From Crossiella sp. SN42 (lineage in GTDB: Bacteria; Actinomycetota; Actinomycetes; Mycobacteriales; Pseudonocardiaceae), in assembly GCF_023897065.1 (NCBI RefSeq), contig NZ_JAMHIV010000008.1, forward strand, positions 124,001 to 188,000: a stretch of DNA of 64,000 nt, written 5' to 3'. This document shows, piece after piece, positions 19,018 to 28,300 of this stretch. Numbering within the stretch: the first letter of the stretch is position 1; each line of letters starts with the position of its first letter. The notes beneath the pieces are model-generated. The model saw only the letters and a program-made list of their open reading frames with translations, did no database searches and was not told the DNA's origin. A program made the translations under genes and the position numbers.

Positions 19018-19163
19018 CCGCCCTCTGTTGTTCCCCTCGTGGGCACGAAACGCTCCCTGATGGACCTGGCAGGTGGCAGCCGGTGGACGATGTGCGTGCG
19101 CCGGGCTCCGCCGAAGGAGTGTCGGGTTCCCCCAACCGCACCCACGCGACCCGCCGATCCGGC

Positions 19164-19169
19164 TATCCT
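19164..19169 (+). promoter_or_regulatory. candidate -10 element upstream of eccB
   Basis: TATCCT fits the TANNNT consensus 40 bp before eccB, in the 191-bp gap shared with divergent eccE. No convincing -35 is visible, so this is weak. Nothing else is seen in 19018-19208. Confidence 0.25.
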
Positions 19170-19208
19170 GCCGAACCGTACCGCGACCGGGAGAGCAGCA
19201 GGCCGAGA

Positions 19209-20771
19209 ATGCCCTCAACACCTACCACCAAGTCCCAGGTTCACGCGTACCAGTTCGTGATTCGCAGGATGGAATCCGCGCTGGTCCGCAAGGACGCGGT
19301 GATGTTGCACGAACCGACCCGCACCCAGACACGCGCGACCGTGGTCGGGGCGATCCTCGCCGCGGTCTGCTGCCTGGGTTTCATCGTCTGGGGCTACCTG
19401 GACCCGACCGGTAAAGCGCCGCCGGAGAACGGCATCGTGATCAGCAAGCAGTCCGGCGCCGTGTACGTGGCGATGAACAACCCGACGAAGATGCTGGTCG
19501 CGACCCCGAACCTGGCTTCGGCCCGGTTGCTGCTGGTGGCCATGGGCGGTAGCGCGGGGCAGGCCACCGCGCCCGTGACGGTGGACGAGGCCTCGCTCAC
19601 CGGGGTCTCCAGGGGCGCCTTCACCGGCATCCCCGGCGCGCCCGAGCTGCTGCCGACCGGCGAGCAGATCGTTTCACCCGATTGGGGCGTCTGCGATCAG
19701 CTGACCGTGGACCAGGCCCAGGTGAAGGGTGAGGAGAAGCCCGCGATCGACACCACCGCCTTCGGTGGGGTGACCAACCTCGGCCGCAAGCTCAAGGACG
19801 AAGAGGGCCTGTTGTTCAAGGCCCCCAACGGCAGCCACTACCTGGTCTTCGCCAGCGACCCGGCCAAGGGCCTGCCGGGCGCGGGTGCGGTGCGCGCCAA
19901 GATCGACATGGGCAACAAGGCGCTGATGAACGCGATGCGCATCTCCAACCCGGTGCCGCGGCTGGCCTCCTCCGCGTTGATCAACTCGATCCCGGAGGTC
20001 AAGGAGCTCAAGCCGCTGGAGATCAGCGACAAGGGCAGCAGCATCACCGCCTACCCCGCGCCCAGCGGCCGCAAGGTCGGCGAGGTGGTCCGGGAGCAGC
20101 GCGCGGACGGCAGCTTCGGCTACTACCTGCTGCTCAAGGACGGCGTGCAGGAGATCCCGCTGGCGGTGGCCGACCTGATGCAGACCGCCTCCGGCAGCAG
20201 CTCGGCCTGGGTCACCCTGGGGCCGGGCGCGGTGAGCAACCTGCAGCGCAGCAACACCGCGATCGACATGAAGGACTACCCGAGGGTGGTCCCGAAGATC
20301 GTCGGCGTGCTTGAGCAGGGCACCACCTGCCTGAACTGGGGCGTGCAGGGCGGCAAGCCGGTCACCTGGGTCGGCCTGGCCAATGCCACGCCCACCCCGG
20401 ACCCGAAGCTGAAGCCGGTCGAGCTGGCCCAGGCCGACGGCAGCGGGGACAAGGTCGACAAGTTCTTCATGCCGCCGGGCAAGGCCGCGGTGGTGCGCAG
20501 CACGACCTCGGAGAACAACTTCGGCTCCGGCCCGATCTTCCTGGTCTCCGACCGCGGCGTGCGCTTCGGCATCCCGAACCAGAAGGTCGCCGAGGGACTG
20601 GGGCTGGGCGCCGACTACCGGCCCGCGCCCGAGGTCATCCTGCGCACACTGCCGACCGGGCCCATCCTGGATCCGAAGGAAGCCGCCCGGATCTTCGACA
20701 CCGTGCAGGTGGACGAGACCGACCCCAAGCGACGGGTGATGCCCTCGCAGAACGCGCAGCCCGGCGGCTGA
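19209..20771 (+). CDS. eccB: type VII secretion protein EccB
   Basis: This encodes a 520-aa ESX membrane-complex subunit. The N-terminal cytoplasmic segment carries the family motif QVHAYQFVIRRMESALVRKD. One TM helix follows at about residues 43-63 (ATVVGAILAAVCCLGFIVWG), then a long extracytoplasmic domain with repeat-like units. The start ATG 19209 is set by homology to EccB N-termini; the frame upstream is low complexity. Two substrate-like genes follow on the same strand (20855, 21178). Confidence 0.95.
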   Translation: MPSTPTTKSQVHAYQFVIRRMESALVRKDAVMLHEPTRTQTRATVVGAILAAVCCLGFIVWGYLDPTGKAPPENGIVISKQSGAVYVAMNNPTKMLVATPNLASARLLLVAMGGSAGQATAPVTVDEASLTGVSRGAFTGIPGAPELLPTGEQIVSPDWGVCDQLTVDQAQVKGEEKPAIDTTAFGGVTNLGRKLKDEEGLLFKAPNGSHYLVFASDPAKGLPGAGAVRAKIDMGNKALMNAMRISNPVPRLASSALINSIPEVKELKPLEISDKGSSITAYPAPSGRKVGEVVREQRADGSFGYYLLLKDGVQEIPLAVADLMQTASGSSSAWVTLGPGAVSNLQRSNTAIDMKDYPRVVPKIVGVLEQGTTCLNWGVQGGKPVTWVGLANATPTPDPKLKPVELAQADGSGDKVDKFFMPPGKAAVVRSTTSENNFGSGPIFLVSDRGVRFGIPNQKVAEGLGLGADYRPAPEVILRTLPTGPILDPKEAARIFDTVQVDETDPKRRVMPSQNAQPGG

Positions 20772-20854
20772 GCCGGCCCGCCCCGGCGGGAACCGGACAC
20801 CCGGGCGCATCGTCGGAGTTCGTGCGGACGGGCAGGCGAGAACTGGGGGCTGGA

Positions 20855-21175
20855 ATGGCCAACAAGGTCAGAGTCGACACCGACTGGCTGAGCGGGTACG
20901 CCAAGCAGGTCGCGGCGGCCGGTGACGAGCTGGGCCGGGCGGCGGGCACGCTCGGCGCCAGCCCGCTCGGCCCGGAGGCCTTCGGCGAGCTGGGCAGGCA
21001 ACTGCGCACCGCCGAGTCCTACGCCAGGGCCGCCGAGCTGCTGCGTGGCCAGCTGGCGCGCGCGGGCGAGGTGCTGCGCTCGGCCTCCGGTGAGCTCGGC
21101 GAGGTGGTCAAGCACTACCAGGGCGGCGAGTCCGACAGCGCCAGCGGCCTGCGCCGCACCGAGGGGAGGCGCTGA
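20855..21175 (+). CDS. EspC-like ESX substrate
   Basis: This encodes a 106-aa helical protein resembling the EspC-type T7SS target family (VRVDTDWLSGYAKQVAAAGD at the N-terminus). A Yxxx[DE] secretion motif is present near the C-terminus (Y88-QGG-E92), as in ESX substrates. There is no WxG. TGGGGGCTGGA precedes ATG 20855. Its stop is 2 bp from the next gene, suggesting that the two products form a secreted pair, in the manner of EspC-like with WXG or PPE-like partners. Confidence 0.7.
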   Translation: MANKVRVDTDWLSGYAKQVAAAGDELGRAAGTLGASPLGPEAFGELGRQLRTAESYARAAELLRGQLARAGEVLRSASGELGEVVKHYQGGESDSASGLRRTEGRR

Positions 21176-21177
21176 GC

Positions 21178-22281
21178 ATGGACTTCAGCTCGCTGCGCGC
21201 CCACCCCGAGCCGCTGACCGTCCCCCGGGACAGCGGGCCGGACGGCCGCGCCGCCGCCCGCGGCCTGGACGACCACCTGAACTACCTGTCCCGCACCGCC
21301 CGCCAGCTCGGCGTCGCCGACCCGGTCGAGGAATATTTCGGCCCGGTGGTCGGCCAGTGGAACGACATGCACGCCGAGGCCGCCCGCTGGCGCGCCGCGG
21401 CCCGCAGCCTGGAGGACGTCTCGGCCAGGGTGACCAAGCCGCTGGGCGGCCTGGACTCGGTCTGGGACGGCGCGGACTCCGACGCCTTCCTGGACCACAT
21501 GCGCAAGGTCGGCCTGGCAGGCGGCGGCGTCTCCGATGCCATGGTCGCCCTCGCCGACGCGCTGGACGCCACCGCGGACGGCCTGAGCCAGATCGTGCGC
21601 GACCTGGTCGAGGTGCTCGCCGACAGCGCGGAGAACGTCTCGGCCGCGATGGTCGTGCCGGTGCAGGGCGAGGTCAGGGCCAAGAAGTACCTGGACGACC
21701 AGCACCGCCCCACCAAGGAGCTCTTCGAGGCGGCCCGCCAGGTCCTGGAGGCCCTGGTGGGCCTGTGCGACGGCTTCGAGCAGGCCGACGCCTTCGCCGC
21801 CATCAAGCTCACCCACACCATGCCCGCAACCAACTGGAACTTCGACGCCCCCAAGCCCCCAGCCCCCACCGAGGAGGGCACCAAGGCCGCCAAGGGCGGC
21901 GGCGGGGCCGGTGGCGGCGGAGGCGGTGGCTTCGGCGGTGGCGGAGCAGGCGGCGGTGGCCTCGGCGCTGGCGGCTCCCTCGGCGGTGCGGCCTCGGCGC
22001 CCCCGGCCCCGCCACCCGGCGGCGCGGCGGCGGCGGTGCAGGGGCCTTCGGCCAGCCCGCAGCCCGCGGCGGCGGCCGCCGGGCCGATGGGTCCCGGCGC
22101 GGGCGCGCCACCCGCGGGCGGCATGGGCGGGATGATGCCGATGGGCGGCATGATGGGCGCCGGTGGCGGTGGCCAGGGCGGGGACCAGGAGCACAAGTCC
22201 AAGACCAGGGTCACGGCCAGCTCGACCGAGCTGTTCGGCAAGCCGAAGAAGGCCGCGCCCCCGGTCATCGGCGAGGACTGA
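21178..22281 (+). CDS. long WxG-type ESX substrate with Gly-rich tail
   Basis: This encodes a 367-aa protein. The helical N-terminal domain has a WxG turn (W96-D-G98, in LDSVWDGADSDAFLDHM). A second helical region runs to ~residue 225. A low-complexity Gly/Ala/Pro/Met tail follows (~235-340), and the end TELFGKPKKAAPPVIGED is conserved-looking. It starts 2 bp after the EspC-like gene, so it is the likely partner. Similar long proteins occur in actinobacterial ESX loci as candidate secreted effectors. The role is inferred. Confidence 0.7.
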   Translation: MDFSSLRAHPEPLTVPRDSGPDGRAAARGLDDHLNYLSRTARQLGVADPVEEYFGPVVGQWNDMHAEAARWRAAARSLEDVSARVTKPLGGLDSVWDGADSDAFLDHMRKVGLAGGGVSDAMVALADALDATADGLSQIVRDLVEVLADSAENVSAAMVVPVQGEVRAKKYLDDQHRPTKELFEAARQVLEALVGLCDGFEQADAFAAIKLTHTMPATNWNFDAPKPPAPTEEGTKAAKGGGGAGGGGGGGFGGGGAGGGGLGAGGSLGGAASAPPAPPPGGAAAAVQGPSASPQPAAAAAGPMGPGAGAPPAGGMGGMMPMGGMMGAGGGGQGGDQEHKSKTRVTASSTELFGKPKKAAPPVIGED

Positions 22282-22285
22282 CAAA

Positions 22286-22322
22286 CCTCGGGGCTCCCGC
22301 TCGGCGAGCAGGAGCCCCGAGG
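22286..22322. terminator. bidirectional terminator between the substrate gene and mycP
   Basis: A 12-bp stem (CCTCGGGGCTCC at 22286-22297 with 22311-22322) encloses an inner GCTC/GAGC hairpin (22299-22309). It lies between two convergent genes ending at 22281 and 22335. Confidence 0.8.
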
Positions 22323-22334
22323 GCGGAACAGGTC

Positions 22335-23771
22335 TCAGTGCAGGGGTCGCAGGGCGGACTCTTCCTCGCCCTTCCGGTTGCGCTGCACCGTGTGCATGAC
22401 GAACAGCGTCAGCAGCAGCAGTCCGAGCCCGCCGCCCGCGCCCGCGAGCGCGACCACGATCGGCGTCCAGTTCTTCTCCAGCGGCGGCTTCAGCGCCATG
22501 GTGTCGCGCAGTGCGGGCGAGGGCCGCACACCGGCTTCCTCCGGCAGCACCGCGGTCAGCGCGGCGATCGGGTCGACCATGCCGTAGCCGAGGTAGAAGT
22601 CCCGGCCGTCCTTGCCCGCCGGGTGCTGCGCGGTCTGCTGGAGCCGGGACATCACCTGGTAGGCGTCCAGGTTGGGGAACCGCTCCCGCACCAGCGCGGC
22701 CACCCCGGCCACGTACGGCGCGGCGAAGCTGGTGCCCTGGATCTCGGTCGGGTTGCCGCTGTTGTCCAGCATCCGGTTGGCCAGCTTGGTCGCGCCCCGG
22801 CCGGGGTCCAGCGAGGTGATCTGGGTGCCCGGTCCGGCGATGTCCACCCAGGGACCGCCGATGGAGAACTCGGCCGCGCTGCCGTCCCGCTTGACCGCGC
22901 CCACGGTGAGCACGTCGTCGTCGAAGAAGGCGGGGCTGGTGACCACCCTGGCCCGGCCCGGCTCGTTGTTGTTCTTGCAGCTGCTCTTGTCGTTGCCGGA
23001 GTCGGTGTTGCCGGCCGCGACCACGATGACCTTGTCCTTCTCCTTCACCGCGTACCGCACGGTGGCCCGCAGCATGGGCTGGTCGGCCAGCGTGCCGACC
23101 GCGCCGCAGATGGTCTCGGAGATGTTGATCACCGTGACCTCGGGGTCGTCGGCCGCCCTGCGGATGGCCTGGGCCAGCGTGCCGACCCGGCCCGCGGACT
23201 TGGTCACCCCGTTGCTGTCCTTGGCCTGGAAGAACGGGTCGGTCTGGCGGAAGGCCAGGATCTCCGCGTCCGGCGCGACGCCCTTGAAGCCCTCGGTGCT
23301 GTCGTCGTTGTTCGCGGCGATGATCCCGGCCACCAGCGTGCCGTGGCCGTTGCAGTCCTCGGTGCCGTTCCGGCCGTCCTGGACGTAGTCGCCACCGCCC
23401 TGCAGCCGGTTGCCCAGCCGGGGATGCGGGTTGACCCCGGTGTCGATGACGGCGACCTTCTGCTTCTTGCCGGTGGCGAACCGCCAGGCCTTCTCGAACT
23501 GGAGCACCATCTGGCCCCACGGCCGTTCCTCAACGGTCAGCCCGTTGTTGCCCGGCTGGATGCAGCCCTGTTTGGCCTCGTAGGTTAGATCCCTCACCGC
23601 AGGCCCGAACGGTGCGGGGGTGCCCAGGGGCGGGGGCTTCGGGAACTGGTCGTCCGGCTTGGCCAGGCCCGAGGGGGTCGGCTGCTGGGCCTGGGCGACC
23701 CACAGCGGGTTGAGCGTGAGCAGGGTGGCCGCGACGCCGGTGAGCGCCGCGGCTCGCCGCAACCGCCGCAT
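22335..23771 (-). CDS. mycP: mycosin, subtilisin-like protease MycP
   Basis: This encodes a 478-aa serine protease of ESX systems. A signal peptide lies at 1-29 (ending AQAQ). The catalytic triad is Asp110 (VAVIDTGVNPHP), His143 (CNGHGTLVAGI) and Ser348 (QGTSFAAPYVAGV). One C-terminal TM helix (~436-458) anchors it facing outward. Mycosins are required for ESX complex stability. The ATG overlaps the eccD stop (TGATG). The open frame continues upstream but overlaps eccD and looks like non-coding Arg/Gly sequence. Confidence 0.95.
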   Translation of the reverse strand: MRRLRRAAALTGVAATLLTLNPLWVAQAQQPTPSGLAKPDDQFPKPPPLGTPAPFGPAVRDLTYEAKQGCIQPGNNGLTVEERPWGQMVLQFEKAWRFATGKKQKVAVIDTGVNPHPRLGNRLQGGGDYVQDGRNGTEDCNGHGTLVAGIIAANNDDSTEGFKGVAPDAEILAFRQTDPFFQAKDSNGVTKSAGRVGTLAQAIRRAADDPEVTVINISETICGAVGTLADQPMLRATVRYAVKEKDKVIVVAAGNTDSGNDKSSCKNNNEPGRARVVTSPAFFDDDVLTVGAVKRDGSAAEFSIGGPWVDIAGPGTQITSLDPGRGATKLANRMLDNSGNPTEIQGTSFAAPYVAGVAALVRERFPNLDAYQVMSRLQQTAQHPAGKDGRDFYLGYGMVDPIAALTAVLPEEAGVRPSPALRDTMALKPPLEKNWTPIVVALAGAGGGLGLLLLTLFVMHTVQRNRKGEEESALRPLH

Positions 23772-25147
23772 CACAGCGCTCGCATCGCGGAGTACAGCTC
23801 CATGACCGCCAGGGCCAGCGGCAGCACGGCGGCGATGAAGATCGCCTCGGCCACGTCGACCGAGCGGCGCATCGGCGGGGAGAAGCGCTGTTTCGGGAAC
23901 ACCACGCCGAGCACCAGGCCGAGGGTGGCCAGCGCGATCAGCGTGCCGAAGACCCACAGCAGCTGGCCGAACGGGCTGGCGGTGAGCATCCAGCCGACCA
24001 GCAGGCCACCGGCGGAGAGGATGCCGGTGGACAGCAGCGCCACCGCCTGGCTGCCGTTGGCGTAGGTGCGGGCGCGCAGCAGCAGCACCGCGGTGACCAC
24101 CGCGCCGAAGATCGGGCCCCAGAACTTCGGCATGGTTTCGGCCAGCACGGCGCCACCGGCGGCGACCAGGCCGCAGCCGATGATCATGCCGGTCATGTAC
24201 TCGTGGGCAAGGCCCGCGCGGCGCTCGATCACCTCGTAGTCCGGGAAGCCCTGGTCTTCCTTGAGGTCCTCGGCGTTGCTCGGCACGTGCGGCAGCGGGA
24301 TCTTGGCCATCTTGATGGTCATCTGCGGCAGCGTGGACAGCACCACCAGCGCGGCCGCGGCGGCGCCGGCGCCGAAGCCGTGCGGCGGGTAGTCCACGAA
24401 CATCGCCACGGTGGAGGTGAGCAGGCCGAGCACGCCGACGGTGACCGCGGCGATGAACACCGACACGCCCGCGCCGATCACCATCAGCGCCGCGCCCGCG
24501 ACCACCGCGACCAGCGCGAAGCCGAGCAGCAGGTTGGCCGCGCCCGGACCGCCGGGCACCGCGTACAGACCGGCCACGAAGCCCATCGGCAGGCCACCGG
24601 TGGCGGCGATGATGATGCCGGTGGTGGGGGCGGCGTAGGAGCGCACGACCACCGCGCCGACGATCACCGCGACGACCGCGGCCACGCCCGCGGTGATCGC
24701 GGCGGCCAGCGGGTAGGCGGTGCCCGCCAGGCCGACGGTGACCGCGGCGGCCAGGAAGGCCAGGCCGCCGGCCCAATGCCCGAGCTTGCGCGCGGTCTCG
24801 GCGTCCCAGGCCCGGAAGCTGGCCGGGTCGGCGTCGGCGATCGCGTCCACCACGTCGTCGTAGAGCGCCTTCGGCGGGTTCTCCACCCGCCGGCGCAGCT
24901 GCAGGATGTCGCCGTCGACGACCGCGAGCGAGGCGAGCGTGCGACCCGGCTCCAGCGGGTCCTGGCCGATCTTCGCCAGGCACCAGCCGCCGTGCCGGAC
25001 GCCGCCGTCCGGGCTGTTCTCCTGGGCCATCTCCAGCAGCATCGGCAGCAGGTCCGCCACCGCGACATCCGCGGGAAGCGCGACGTCGATGCGCGTTCGC
25101 GGTGCCACCACGGTCACTCGGCTGAACACCGTCGTCCCGGTCGCCAC
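23771..25147 (-). CDS. eccD: type VII secretion channel protein EccD
   Basis: This encodes a 458-aa protein. An N-terminal ubiquitin-like domain (residues ~7-90, FSRVTVVAPRTRIDVALPAD) is followed by about eleven TM helices. EccD dimers line the ESX membrane pore region. The cytoplasmic linker reads VENPPKALYDDVVDAIADAD. The start is GTG 25147, 241 bp from divergent eccC. It is coupled to mycP, giving a mycP-eccD pair as in mycobacterial ESX-4. Confidence 0.93.
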   Translation of the reverse strand: MATGTTVFSRVTVVAPRTRIDVALPADVAVADLLPMLLEMAQENSPDGGVRHGGWCLAKIGQDPLEPGRTLASLAVVDGDILQLRRRVENPPKALYDDVVDAIADADPASFRAWDAETARKLGHWAGGLAFLAAAVTVGLAGTAYPLAAAITAGVAAVVAVIVGAVVVRSYAAPTTGIIIAATGGLPMGFVAGLYAVPGGPGAANLLLGFALVAVVAGAALMVIGAGVSVFIAAVTVGVLGLLTSTVAMFVDYPPHGFGAGAAAAALVVLSTLPQMTIKMAKIPLPHVPSNAEDLKEDQGFPDYEVIERRAGLAHEYMTGMIIGCGLVAAGGAVLAETMPKFWGPIFGAVVTAVLLLRARTYANGSQAVALLSTGILSAGGLLVGWMLTASPFGQLLWVFGTLIALATLGLVLGVVFPKQRFSPPMRRSVDVAEAIFIAAVLPLALAVMELYSAMRAL

Positions 25148-25256
25148 CAGGCGCCCCCTTGTTCTGTACTCGGGTTGGTCTCTGCTCGTGCCGAGTCATT
25201 CGTACCCGGTTCGGGGCGCATTGCCCGAACTGGCCCTAGCGGTCGGCAAGCGCCCC

Positions 25257-25262
25257 TAGTAT
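25257..25262 (+). promoter_or_regulatory. candidate -10 element upstream of eccC
   Basis: TAGTAT fits TANNNT in the 241-bp eccD/eccC divergent gap. No matching -35 could be assigned. A start of transcription near 25270 would leave a leader of ~120 nt. Confidence 0.25.
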
Positions 25263-25388
25263 GGCCGCACCGGTGATGCCAGTACCCCGGGTTCGGGTGG
25301 AATGGGGTAGGAAAGTCTCCCTGGGCCCCCGTACGGGTGGCACGTGACCGGTTTGGCCGATGACGAGCGACTAAGAGGTATCCGTTCG

Positions 25389-28300
25389 GTGAGCACGCTT
25401 CAGTTCAAGCGTTCGCCGCGGCTCAGCCCGCCGCGACCCCCCGGCGGCGAGGTTCACCTGGAGCCGCCGCCCGAGGTGCCCAGGGTCATCCCCGGCAACA
25501 TCTTCATGAAGGTCCTGCCCTTCGTGATGATCGTCGCCTCCGTCGGCATGATGATCTTCATGTTCCAGACTGGCGGGAAGAACCCCCAGTCGCTGCTCTT
25601 CGGCGGCATGTTCCTGATCTCGACCATCGGCATGATGGCCGGTGGCGGCATGGGCGGTGGCGGCAAGGGCCAGAAGAAGGCCGAGATGAACGAGGACCGC
25701 AAGGACTACCTGCGGTACCTCGGTCAGATGCGGCAGCGGGCCCGCGAGGCCATCGCCGAGCAGCGCGCCGAGCGCGAGTGGGTGCACCCGGACCCGAAGA
25801 TGCTGTGGTCGCTCACGGCCAAGAAGAGCCGGCGCATGTGGGAGCGCAGGGCCAACGACCCCGACTTCGTGCACGTGCGCATCTGCGTGGGCACCCAGCG
25901 GCTGGCCACCCGCCTGGTCCCGCCGCAGACCGGCCCGGTGGACGAGCTGGAGCCGATCTCCACGCTGGCCCTGCGCCGGTTCGTGCGCGCGCACTCGCTG
26001 GTGCCGGACCTGCCGATCTCGATCACCATGCGCGGGTTCGCCGCGATCAGCCTGCACGGTGAGAAGGAGCTGACCCGGCCGCTGGCCCGCGCCATGCTGG
26101 CCCAGCTGACCACCTTCCACACCCCGGACGACCTGCTCATCGCGGTGGTCACCGCGGGCAAGACCAAGGCGGAGTGGGAGTGGGCGAAGTGGCTGCCGCA
26201 CGCCCAGCACCCCAAGCTGGTCGACGGCATCGGCCAGCTGCGCATGATGGCGGGCTCGCTGGCCCAGATCGAGGCCTGGCTGGACCAGCTGGAGCAGCCG
26301 CTGCGGGACCGGCAGCGGTTCACCCGCAACGCGCCGCCGAGCACCGACGAGCCGCACATCGTGATCGTCATCGATGACGGTGAGGTCACCCGCGAAGAGA
26401 ACATCCTGATGACCGAGGGGTTCACCGGCGTCACGCTGCTGGACCTCTCCGACAGCCTCGGCTCGCTGGCCTCCCGCCGCGGCCTGCGCCTGGTGGTCGA
26501 GCCCACCCGGCTCGGCGCGCGCAGCGCCAGCGGGGTGGAGTGGTTCGGTCAGCCGGACGCGCTCAGCGTGGCCGAGGCCGAGGCGCTGGCCCGCAAGCTC
26601 TCCCCGTACCGCACCGCCACCGGCGGCGGCGAGTCCAACGAGGACGAGCCGCTGCTGAGCTCCAACGTCGGCCTGTTCGAGCTGCTCGGCCTGCGCGACC
26701 CGATGACCTTCGACATCGCCCAGGCCTGGCGGCCCAAGCCGATCAGCGACCGGTTCAAGGTGCCCTTCGGCGTCGGCGAGTTCGGTCAGCCGGTGGAGCT
26801 GGACATCAAGGAGGCCGCGGTCGGCGGCATGGGCCCGCACGGCCTGTGCATCGGCGCGACCGGTTCCGGTAAGTCGGAGTTCCTGCGCACCCTGGTGCTG
26901 GGCCTGATGGCCACGCACTCCTCGGCCCAGCTCAACCTGATCCTCATCGACTTCAAGGGTGGCGCGACCTTCGCCGGCCTGGACGGCGCGGCGCACGTCG
27001 CGGCGGTCATCACCAACCTGGCGGACGACCTCACCATGGTCGACCGCATGCGCGATGCCATCGCCGGTGAGATGAACCGGCGGCAGGAGTCGCTGAAGAA
27101 CGGCGGCAACTTCAAGAACGTCTGGGACTACGAGGCCGCGCGCGAGAAGGGCGCCGACCTCGACCCGCTGCCCGCGCTGTTCATCGTCATCGACGAGTTC
27201 TCCGAGCTGCTCTCCGCCAAGCCGGACTTCATCGACCTGTTCGTCGCGATCGGCCGCCTCGGCCGCTCGCTGCAGATCCACCTGCTGCTGGCCTCCCAGC
27301 GGCTGGAGGAGGGCAAGCTACGCGGCCTGGACACCCACCTGTCCTACCGGGTCGGCCTCAAGACCTTCTCCGCCTCGGAGTCCCGCGCGGTGCTCGGTGT
27401 GCCGGATGCCTACGAGCTGCCGTCCATCCCGGGTTCCGGCTACCTGAAGTACGGCGCCACCGAGCCGATGATCCGGTTCAAGGCCTGTTACGTCTCCGGC
27501 CCGTACCGCCCGCCGGGCATGCAGGCCGTGCAGACCTCCGCGCCGGTCGGCGGCGACCGCAGGCCGAAGCTGTTCGTGCCGGACTTCGTGGAGATCCCGA
27601 AGGAACCGGTGCGGCCGGTGCTGGAGGACAAGCCCAAGGAGGAGAAGAAGCCGGACGCCCCGGTGGAGCCCTCCGAGCTGGACATCGTGGTGCAGCGCAC
27701 CAAGAACCAGGGCCCCAAGCCGCACCAGGTGTGGCTGCCGCCGTTGCTGGAGCCGCCGACCCTGGACCAGCTGCTGCCCATGCTCGCCCCGACCGAGGAC
27801 CGGGGGCTCACCTCGCCCGGCTTCTTCGGCAACGGGCGGCTGACCGTGCCGATCGGCGTGGTGGACAAGCCGTACGAGCAGCGGCGCGACCTGCTGTGGG
27901 CGGACCTCTCCGGCGGCGCCGGGCACATGGCGGTGGCCGGTGGGCCGCAGTCCGGCAAGTCGATGGTGCTGCGCACCCTGGTCATGTCCATGGCGCTCAC
28001 GCACACGCCGCAGGAGGTGCAGTTCTACTGCCTCGACTTCGGTGGCGGCACCATGGGCTCGCTGCAGGGCCTGCCGCACGTCGGCAGCGTGGCGGGCAGG
28101 CTCGACCCGGACAAGGTGCGGCGCACCCTGGCCGAGGTCGTCTCGCTGATGAACGAGCGCGAGCAGCGGTTCCGCGACCTCGGCATCGACTCGATGGTGG
28201 AGTTCCGCAACCGCAAGCGGCGCGGCGAGATCCCCGGCGACCTCTACGGCGACGTCTTCCTGGTCATCGACGGCTGGCTGAACTTCAAGCAGGAGTTCGA

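Noticed and set aside
22335-25199. MycP frame read as a 954-aa fusion extending through eccD
   Set aside because: The extension is low-complexity and out of frame with a clear EccD. The Met at 23771 is followed by a proper signal peptide and forms a TGATG overlap with eccD.
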